From the NCBI GenBank assembly GCA_044508495.1, contig JBIQHP010000001.1, forward strand, positions 16,613 through 80,612: a stretch of 64,000 nucleotides of DNA, given 5' to 3'. The DNA comes from Terrimesophilobacter sp044508495. Its GTDB lineage: Bacteria > Actinomycetota > Actinomycetes > Actinomycetales > Microbacteriaceae. Below the pieces are notes generated by a model. The model made no database searches and was not told the origin of the DNA. It worked only from the letters and a program-made list of their open reading frames with translations. Below are positions 57,974-64,000 of the stretch, in pieces; the first letter of the stretch is position 1, and every line of letters begins with the position of its first letter. A program made the translations under genes and the position numbers.

Positions 57974-59521
57974 CTAGAACACCGCCTGGAAGCTGTTGAG
58001 GATGTTGTTGAGTACGACATCCTTGTCGGTGTCGCTGACCATCTGGACCGTCAGGATCATGAGGTGCGTGTTGCTCGCGTCGTTCGCGACCACGAGGGCG
58101 TAGTCGGTGCTCCCGCCGCCGCATCCGGTGAAGTAGACGAACTGCCCGATGTAGTAGCTGTCGTCGTACGGTCCCTCGTTCCCGACGCTGCAGTCGGAGC
58201 CCACGCCGGACTTGTAATTGCCGATGATCTGCATGAGATTGCTGCCGAGCGCATCGCGGCTCGCCGTCACGCGAACGCCGGGCACGTTCCAGCTCGAGTT
58301 GTAGTTCGCGAGGTCGGTGGTCGCGGTGACGTCGTAATAGGTGAACCCGCCATCGGTGAAGCTCGACCCGTCGATCTGGTTCCAGTTGCTCGGGACCTTG
58401 ACGCTCACGGTACCGGTGTCATCGGTCACGGTCACGAAGCTGTCGACGGTCCCTCCGCCGCCCTGCCCGCCGCCGCCCTGCCCGCCGGCAGAGGTGAGCT
58501 TGAGCTCCTTGCCGTTGAACTGGCCCGCGTAGATCGAATCCTCGACGGGGCGGTAGACCTGGAAGTCGATCGTCGCGTCGACCCCCTGGGTCTTGAGCAC
58601 CTGGCAGTAGTCGCCGAGAGAGCCGTCCCGTGCCAGGGTGACGCCCGCCATGTCGAAGAGCACGTCGCCCGGTTCGATGCCGGCGACATCCGCCGGACTT
58701 CCCGCGGCCACCGACTCGATCCAGATGCCGAGCGGCGATCCGTCCTCTGCGGGCTGCCTGGCCTGGGCGTTGAGCCCGAGCGAGAGCACCGGGATGCCGG
58801 CCGTGAGGTCCTTGAGGACCGGGAGCACCTGGTCGCGGTGGATCGCGTAGTTGTAGTCGAGGTCGTCGCGACCGGCGTAGTTGACTCCGACGACCTTGCC
58901 CTCGGGGTCGACGAGCGGTCCGCCGGAGTTGCCCCCGCGGATCCTCGCGTCATGCTCGATGACGTGGTCGAGGGATGCCCATGAGTCGTCCTGCGGGACG
59001 TCGTTCTTCGAGACGATGCCCCTCGTCATGGTGAAGTTGGGGTCGCCGAGCGGGAAGCCGGCCGAGTAGACGTCGAGAGCGGTCTCGATGTCGCCGGAAT
59101 GCCACGCCATGAAGGGGTACTCGCCCGGGTCGAGCTGGATGACGGCGAGGTCGAGGCATTCCGAGGCGCCGAGCACCTTGGCGTTGTACTGCTTCGTCGT
59201 GTTGCCGCCCACCCAGACCTTGAGGGTTCCGGCACCGACCACGACGTGGTTGTTGGTGACGGCGATGCCGCTCGGGTCGATGATGAAGCCCGACCCGCGG
59301 GCCGCCGTCTCCGACGGCTGCGTCGTTCCGGCGGGGATGAAGGTTCCCTGGGCCTGGATCTGGATCGTAGCCGACTGCACGCCCTTGAAGTCGACCGGCG
59401 ACGGCCCCGGCTGGATGCCGAACGGCAGGCACGAGGTGAGCATGAGCGTTGCGACGCCCGCCGTGGCGACGAGGCCGATGGAGCGCGTGCTGCGCCGCCT
59501 GGACTGGGTCTGTGGATACAC
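57974..59521 (-). CDS. HtrA-like trypsin/PDZ protease lipoprotein
   Basis: A 515-residue extracytoplasmic serine protease. The signal peptide (GLVATAGVATLMLTSC) ends in a lipobox, so it is membrane-anchored. The trypsin-like domain shows the triad in TNNHVVVGAG (His), LDLAVIQLDP (Asp) and RIRGGNSGGPLVDPEG (Ser). A PDZ domain follows (ESVAAGSPADVAGIEPGDVL), then a Gly-rich linker (GGQGGGGQGGGG) and a further C-terminal domain of about 150 residues with a Cys pair (CSVG and FTGCGGG). The GTG at 59521 has a perfect AGGAGG five bases upstream. The linker plus extra domain is not part of standard HtrA. Confidence 0.87.
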   Translation of the reverse strand: MYPQTQSRRRSTRSIGLVATAGVATLMLTSCLPFGIQPGPSPVDFKGVQSATIQIQAQGTFIPAGTTQPSETAARGSGFIIDPSGIAVTNNHVVVGAGTLKVWVGGNTTKQYNAKVLGASECLDLAVIQLDPGEYPFMAWHSGDIETALDVYSAGFPLGDPNFTMTRGIVSKNDVPQDDSWASLDHVIEHDARIRGGNSGGPLVDPEGKVVGVNYAGRDDLDYNYAIHRDQVLPVLKDLTAGIPVLSLGLNAQARQPAEDGSPLGIWIESVAAGSPADVAGIEPGDVLFDMAGVTLARDGSLGDYCQVLKTQGVDATIDFQVYRPVEDSIYAGQFNGKELKLTSAGGQGGGGQGGGGTVDSFVTVTDDTGTVSVKVPSNWNQIDGSSFTDGGFTYYDVTATTDLANYNSSWNVPGVRVTASRDALGSNLMQIIGNYKSGVGSDCSVGNEGPYDDSYYIGQFVYFTGCGGGSTDYALVVANDASNTHLMILTVQMVSDTDKDVVLNNILNSFQAVF

Positions 59522-59657
59522 GTGTACCTCCTGGTGCAGCGGGTGCACCTGACCCGCCGATGAGGACAGCTTTCCGGTTCGCCGCCCCTGATGCAGGGTT
59601 GAGCGACCCTAGTCTTCCGATACTGGGGTGGCTCGGATCCGATCCGGCCGGCCCGCG

Positions 59658-59663
59658 TAAACT
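59658..59663 (+). promoter_or_regulatory. -10 box of leaderless SARP-regulator transcript
   Basis: TAAACT lies exactly six bases before the GTG at 59670, with no SD. Confidence 0.55.
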
Positions 59664-59669
59664 TCTCGG

Positions 59670-62609
59670 GTGCGCATCACCCTGCTCGGCGGATTCGAGG
59701 TCGAGCACGGCCGGGATCGCATCCCCGTGAACGGTTCCGGCCAGCGGGCGCTCCTCGTCCGGCTGGCTCTCGATGCCCCGGCGGCCGTCTCGTATCGCGA
59801 TCTCGCGGACGACCTCTGGCCGGATGACCCTCCTGGCAACACGCGGGCGGCACTCCAGTCGATCGTCTCCCGGTTGAGGTCGCAGCTGCCGGCCGGCAGC
59901 ATCGGGTCCGAGCCGGGCGGATACCGCCTCCAGGCGCAGCGCGCGGAAGTGGATGTCCTGCACTTCCAGGATCTGGTCGCCGCGGCCTCGGCCGCCGATC
60001 CGGCGGAGGCCGCGGAGCTCGCGACGCAGGCCCTCGCCCTGTGGGGTGGCGATCCGTGGCTGCCCGGGGGGCAGTTCGACTGGCTGCGCGACCAGCTCCT
60101 CGACGATCGGTCGCTCGCACTCGACCTTGGGGGGAAGTTCCTTCTCGACGAGGCGGTCGGCGCGGTCCCGCCGGCGCCCATGACGGGGATCGTCGGTCGT
60201 GAGGACGAGCTCCGGTCGGTCACCGCCCAGCTCGAGGCGAACCGGCTCGTGACGGTCATCGGAACGGGCGGCGCGGGCAAGACGAGGCTCGCGGTCGAGG
60301 CGGCGGGGATGCAGCCGTCCCTCTTCGTCGAGCTCGCCCCGGTCGGCAGGGCGGAGGTCTGGCAGGCGATCCTGACCGCGGCGGGCAGGCACGTCCGCAG
60401 CACCGATGGCGCACAGGAGTCGACGCGGCCCCGTGATCGCGTGCTCGAGGCGCTCGCCGGACGCAGGCTCGTCCTCGTGCTCGACAATTGCGAGCACGTC
60501 ATCGACGCCGTGGCCGAGGTCGCCGCCGAGCTCCTCTCGCAGCTTCCCGAACTCAGGGTCCTCGCGACGAGCCGGGAGCCGCTCGGCCTCCTCGGGGAGT
60601 CCTTCGTCACGCTCGGACCGCTCGCGCATCCGCAGGGCAAGGAGCTGCTGAACGAGCTCGACGAGTCGGCCTGGGAGGCCTATCCGGCGCTCGAGCTCTT
60701 CGATCGGAGGGCGGCCGCCGCGCGCGGCAGCGCGATCTCGGTCGGCGAGTTCGCGGACGCGGCACGGCTCGTCGCCCGTCTCGACGGCCTTCCGCTCGCG
60801 CTCGAGCTCGCCGCGGCGAAACTCCGGACGATGACGGTGGCCGAGGTCGCCGACGGTCTCGACGACCGGTTCGCTCTTCTCGGGCGCGGTGCCCGCGGAT
60901 CGGTTCCCCGTCACCAGACGCTGAGGGCGCTCTTCGACTGGAGCTGGGAGCTGCTCTCCGCCGAGGAGCGGCGCGCGCTGACCTGGCTGGCGGTCTACCC
61001 GGCAGGCATCCCGACCGAGGAGGCCGTCGCGTTCTCCTCGTCCTGCGCCGGAGCCGCCGATGTGCTCGACGCTCTCGTCGACAAGTCCCTCGTCCAGCGC
61101 TCCGTCGGCCGCTTCCGGATGCTCGAGACGATCCGGGAGTACGGGATCGAGAGGCTCGCCGCGGCGGGCGGTACGGAGCAGGCGCTCGCGGCGTTCACCA
61201 CCGCGATCGCGGCCGGCGTCGAGCGTCACGATCCCCTCCTGCGCACGAGGGAGACGCTCGAGGCGATCGAGTGGTTCGACTCCGCGGAGGACAACATCTC
61301 GACCGCGCTGCGGTACGCGATCGATGCGCGCCTCGACGAGCTGGCCTGTCGCATCGTGGCGGGCTGCTGCTGGTACTGGGTCATCCGGGACAGGCTCTCC
61401 GACGCGCTCCCCTGGGTGGCGACCACCTCGGCTCTCGCAGGGAATGTGCATTCCGAGGCCGGCGCCCTCCTGCGCGTCGCGGGTCCGCTCATCCGGCACT
61501 TCACCGCCGAGCCGGCGGGCGGGGATCGGGCGGCGCTCGCCGTGCTGCTGGAGTCGGCGGTGCGCGACTTCGAGGTGGAGCGGCTGGCGGCAGCCGGGCC
61601 GGCCGGGGACATCATGCAACTCGCTCCCGTCGTGCTCGGGGCCCTCTCGAAGGTCGTCGAGAGCGGGCAGGGTCCCGGGGATGTCGCCATCCCCGACGGA
61701 GATGAGCTCGGTCTGACCGCCTGGCCGTCCGCCATGCTCCAGCTCTTCCGCGCCGCGACCGCCCAGAACAACGGGGACGCCGAGATCCTCGGCGTCGCCT
61801 CGGAGACCGCAGTGCGGATGTTCGAGGAGCTCGGCGACGTGTGGGGCCTCGCGCTCTCCCGGCAGATGCGCTCGGAGTGGCTCGTGCTGGAGGGCAGGCT
61901 CGACGAGGCTCTCGCCGTCTCCCGGGCCTCGACGGAGGGTCTGCGCAGGATCACCTCGACCTGGGACCTCAACCATCAGCAGGGGCTCGTCGTGACGATC
62001 CTCGCCCGGCAGGGGAGGTGGGAGGAGGGCGAGGAGCTCGTGACGCGCCTGCTCGCCGAGGGCGAGGCAGGGGGCGTGCGCTCGGGCCTCATGTCGAATC
62101 TCACGGCGGCGGCGTTCTGGATGGCCCGTGAAGAGCCTTCTCGCGCCGAGGATCACCTCGTGCTCGCCGAGGAGTTCGCCGCCGAGCTTCCCGGCCGGGT
62201 CGCCCAGCTCTCCGCCCACGCGGACCTCGTGCGCGCGGACGTCGCCATCGCGCGCGGTGACATGGACTCGGGTGCGGAGCACCTGCGGTCTGCGGCGGAG
62301 GCCGCGATCGCGAGCGGCGACCATCCGGTCATCGCCCAGGTCGCCATGGGCCTCGGCATCCTCGCGCTCGAGCGCGGCGACATCCGCGAGGCCAGGCGCG
62401 CGCTCGACCTCGCGACGGTCATCCGGGGCTCCCGGGACGGGACCGACCTCAAGGTGCGCAGGATCGAGGCCGCCATCGACGGGACGGGGCGGGCGACCGC
62501 CGTCGACGTCACCCGCCCCGTGCCCACCCGCCCCGCCGCCATCGAGCAGCTCGGTGAGATCTTGCAGCTCGGTCGGATCCTCCAGTTCGGTCAGATCTTG
62601 CGGCGGTAG
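59670..62609 (+). CDS. SARP/AfsR-type large transcriptional regulator
   Basis: A 979-residue regulator. The N-terminal OmpR-like winged helix (LLGGFEVEHGRDRIPVNGSG then QRALLVRLAL) precedes a short bacterial transcriptional activation domain (EVDVLHFQDLVAAASAADPA). The NB-ARC/AAA region has GREDELRSVTAQLEANRLVT, then IGTGGAGKTRLAVEAA, VLVLDNCEHVIDAVAEVAAE, and LPLALELAAAKLRTMT. The last 400 residues are TPR-like helices. Such proteins often activate secondary-metabolite or export genes; the convergent DrrAB-like transporter is a possible target. The last residues are a tandem hexapeptide (QLGEIL-QLGRIL-QFGQIL). Confidence 0.88.
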   Translation: MRITLLGGFEVEHGRDRIPVNGSGQRALLVRLALDAPAAVSYRDLADDLWPDDPPGNTRAALQSIVSRLRSQLPAGSIGSEPGGYRLQAQRAEVDVLHFQDLVAAASAADPAEAAELATQALALWGGDPWLPGGQFDWLRDQLLDDRSLALDLGGKFLLDEAVGAVPPAPMTGIVGREDELRSVTAQLEANRLVTVIGTGGAGKTRLAVEAAGMQPSLFVELAPVGRAEVWQAILTAAGRHVRSTDGAQESTRPRDRVLEALAGRRLVLVLDNCEHVIDAVAEVAAELLSQLPELRVLATSREPLGLLGESFVTLGPLAHPQGKELLNELDESAWEAYPALELFDRRAAAARGSAISVGEFADAARLVARLDGLPLALELAAAKLRTMTVAEVADGLDDRFALLGRGARGSVPRHQTLRALFDWSWELLSAEERRALTWLAVYPAGIPTEEAVAFSSSCAGAADVLDALVDKSLVQRSVGRFRMLETIREYGIERLAAAGGTEQALAAFTTAIAAGVERHDPLLRTRETLEAIEWFDSAEDNISTALRYAIDARLDELACRIVAGCCWYWVIRDRLSDALPWVATTSALAGNVHSEAGALLRVAGPLIRHFTAEPAGGDRAALAVLLESAVRDFEVERLAAAGPAGDIMQLAPVVLGALSKVVESGQGPGDVAIPDGDELGLTAWPSAMLQLFRAATAQNNGDAEILGVASETAVRMFEELGDVWGLALSRQMRSEWLVLEGRLDEALAVSRASTEGLRRITSTWDLNHQQGLVVTILARQGRWEEGEELVTRLLAEGEAGGVRSGLMSNLTAAAFWMAREEPSRAEDHLVLAEEFAAELPGRVAQLSAHADLVRADVAIARGDMDSGAEHLRSAAEAAIASGDHPVIAQVAMGLGILALERGDIREARRALDLATVIRGSRDGTDLKVRRIEAAIDGTGRATAVDVTRPVPTRPAAIEQLGEILQLGRILQFGQILRR
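62547..62600. repeat. 18-base tandem repeat at the convergent 3' ends
   Basis: Three 18-base units (62547, 62565, 62583) of the form CAGYTCGGTSRGATCYTS lie at the 3' end of the SARP gene. The last unit contains the stop and final codons of the convergent permease, so the array may have grown by duplication of that end. Confidence 0.65.
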
Positions 62610-63361
62610 GCCCACGCCGCGAGCGGGAAGAACACCGCGACGAGCACGACGCACGAGACGAGCACCCAGAGGACCTCGAGCCCGACGTGGGCGCCCGCCG
62701 GAAGCGCGCCCTGCCCGAGCATGAGCCCGCGCATGGCGTCGATCACGTGGGTGACCGGGTTGATGGCCACGAAGCCCTGCATCCAGTCGGGAAGGGTGCT
62801 CGCCGGCACGAAGGTCGAGGAGCCGAAGGTCAGCGGGAACACGATGAGGAACGAGAGCCCCTGCACGGCTCCCGAGCTGCGCGCGATCATGCCGATGAAG
62901 ACCGAGATCCAGCACAGGCTCAGCGCGAACAGCACCATGAGCAGGCCGGCGGAGACGCCGAGATACCAGGGCGTCTCGAACCGGAATCCGAGCAGCACGC
63001 CGAACAGGATCGTGACCCCGATCGCGATCGTGTGGCGCACGATGTCGCCGGTGACCGCGCCGAAGAGCGGCGCCGACCGGGAGATCGGCAGTGAGCGGAA
63101 GCGGTCGAACACCCCCTTCTGGATGTCGGTGTTGAGGTTGACGCCGATCGTGAGCGAGGTGAACATGACGGTCTGCACGATGATCCCGGGGAGCACGAAC
63201 TGGAGGTAGTCCCCGGTGCCCCCCGCGATGGCTCCGCCGAAGATGAAGACGAAGATCACGGTCATGAGGATCGGCTGGAGCGTCACGTCGATGAACTGCT
63301 CCGGGTTGCGCACCATCTTGGTGACGGTGCGCCGGGCGAGGATGAGGGCGTCGCGGATCAT
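62591..63361 (-). CDS. ABC-2 type exporter permease (DrrB-like)
   Basis: A 256-residue six-helix permease of the ABC-2 family. The opening RDALILARRTVTKMVRNPEQ, then FDRFRSLPISRSAPLFGAVT and NPVTHVIDAMRGLMLGQGAL are characteristic of DrrB-like antibiotic exporters. It is translated just after its ATPase (their ends touch at 63361). Its 3' end overlaps the convergent SARP gene by 19 bases. Confidence 0.9.
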   Translation of the reverse strand: MIRDALILARRTVTKMVRNPEQFIDVTLQPILMTVIFVFIFGGAIAGGTGDYLQFVLPGIIVQTVMFTSLTIGVNLNTDIQKGVFDRFRSLPISRSAPLFGAVTGDIVRHTIAIGVTILFGVLLGFRFETPWYLGVSAGLLMVLFALSLCWISVFIGMIARSSGAVQGLSFLIVFPLTFGSSTFVPASTLPDWMQGFVAINPVTHVIDAMRGLMLGQGALPAGAHVGLEVLWVLVSCVVLVAVFFPLAAWAYRRKI

Positions 63362-64000
63362 CAGGCCGCCACCTCCGTCGTGTCGTCTTCGTGGGTCGTC
63401 CTGCCGGTGAGCGCGTAGAAGACCTCGTCGAGACTCGGAAGCCGGAGCGAGAGCTCGGTTACGCCGATGCCCTCGCCGGTGAGGGTCGCGACGACGTGCG
63501 TGAGCGCGGAGTCGTCGGCGACCGGGACCGATACGAGGTCGGGGGCGGGTCGCTCGGGGGCTCTCGTCCCGACCTGCGCGAGCAGCTCCTCGACTCTCGC
63601 GAGGTCGCCCAGGGAAGCAGGGCGCACCTCGAGGGTCTGCCCGCCGAGCTGGCGCTTGAGCCCCTGGGCCGTGTCGTGGGCGATGACGCGCCCGTGGTCG
63701 ATCACGACGATGTCGTTGGCGAGCGCGTCGGCCTCATCGAGGTACTGCGTCGTGAGCAGTACCGTCGTCCCCTGGGCGACGAGCACGCGGATCATGCCCC
63801 ATACGTCGTCGCGCTTGGCCGGGTCGAGGCCGGTCGTCGGCTCGTCGAGGAACACGACGCTCGGTCGCCCGATGAGCGAGGCGGCGAGGTCGAGCCGGCG
63901 CCGCATGCCTCCCGAGTAGGTCTTGACGAGACGCTTCGCGGCATCCGTGAGGTCGAACTCGGCGAGCAGCTCGATCGATCGCGCCCGGGCATCCCGGCCG
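63361..64000 (-). CDS. ABC exporter ATPase (DrrA-like), runs off the window
   Basis: The C-terminal 212 residues of an ABC ATPase; the N-terminus with Walker A lies beyond 64000. Visible are KTYSGGMRRRLDLAASLIGR (signature), VVFLDEPTTGLDPAKRDDVW (Walker B and D-loop), LLTTQYLDEADALANDIVVI with the switch position, and a C-terminal DrrA extension that ends LRLPSLDEVFYALTGR. With the permease it should export an antibiotic, lipid or similar hydrophobic compound. Confidence 0.92.
   Translation of the reverse strand, partial: GRDARARSIELLAEFDLTDAAKRLVKTYSGGMRRRLDLAASLIGRPSVVFLDEPTTGLDPAKRDDVWGMIRVLVAQGTTVLLTTQYLDEADALANDIVVIDHGRVIAHDTAQGLKRQLGGQTLEVRPASLGDLARVEELLAQVGTRAPERPAPDLVSVPVADDSALTHVVATLTGEGIGVTELSLRLPSLDEVFYALTGRTTHEDDTTEVAA

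Noticed and set aside
58950..62915. 1321-codon minus-strand frame over the SARP gene
   Set aside because: Antisense shadow of a clear SARP regulator; no domain and no start signal.

Overview
The window comes from a high-GC actinobacterium, most likely a member of the Microbacteriaceae. The evidence is the GC- and GAC/GTC/CTC-rich coding, the actinobacterial order lepA-hemW-hrcA-dnaJ-rsmE-HIT-phoH-ybeY-CBS-era, many TANNNT -10 boxes six or seven bases before a start codon (leaderless transcripts), and short palindromic repeats of the form GGTTGAGTAG...CGTATCGAAACC. It is a draft scaffold: two runs of 100 N (39950-40049 and 43111-43210) mark assembly gaps, the second lying inside a cluster of repeats. 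No tRNA, rRNA, CRISPR array, prophage or insertion sequence was seen.

Layout. 0-4.4 kb: alpha/beta hydrolase, 14-TM MFS exporter, Glu-type dehydrogenase and a UbiA-like prenyltransferase. 4.4-10.5 kb: a complete mannitol PTS module, with a DeoR regulator and HPr on the minus strand and enzyme I, mannitol IICB, IIA and mannitol-1-phosphate dehydrogenase on the plus strand, around an AT-rich divergent operator. 10.5-20.2 kb: mostly singletons, including quinone oxidoreductase, GH15 glycosidase, glucose-6-phosphate dehydrogenase, a LigD-type polymerase domain, a siderophore-interacting flavoprotein and an App1-like phosphatase. 20.4-24.4 kb: a TetR regulator and an osmoprotectant ABC importer (ATPase, two permeases, lipoprotein). 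24.4-30.1 kb: DedA, the p-aminobenzoate pair pabC/pabB transcribed divergently across 11 bp, and leuS. 30.2-34.6 kb: comEA, comEC, holA, rpsT.

34.9-37.9 kb is the most interesting part. It is a lower-GC island between rpsT and lepA on the minus strand. It encodes a 30-residue peptide with a Cys-Cys motif near its C-terminus, then a strong hairpin, a small protein with a VDxVWHE motif, a polytopic flippase-like exporter, and a HisC-like PLP aminotransferase. The three larger genes are translationally coupled. This looks like a compact peptide-derived natural-product (RiPP-like) cluster that I do not recognise from any described family.

38-52.8 kb is housekeeping: lepA, hemW, two DUF4870 proteins, and the CIRCE-controlled hrcA-dnaJ run down to era. 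52.9-57.8 kb is a sensor kinase/response regulator pair with an ABC exporter; a shared 13-base near-palindrome lies upstream of both transcription units. A 253-residue LAL-type regulator follows that has lost its central domain. 58-64 kb holds a secreted HtrA-like protease lipoprotein, a 979-residue SARP/AfsR-type regulator and a DrrAB-like ABC exporter that runs off the window.

A second theme is small palindromic repeats that sit inside coding sequence: in-frame insertions in pabB, lepA and hemW, and repeats that supply the C-terminus and/or stop codon of the prenyltransferase, the acyl-CoA dehydrogenase and hemW.
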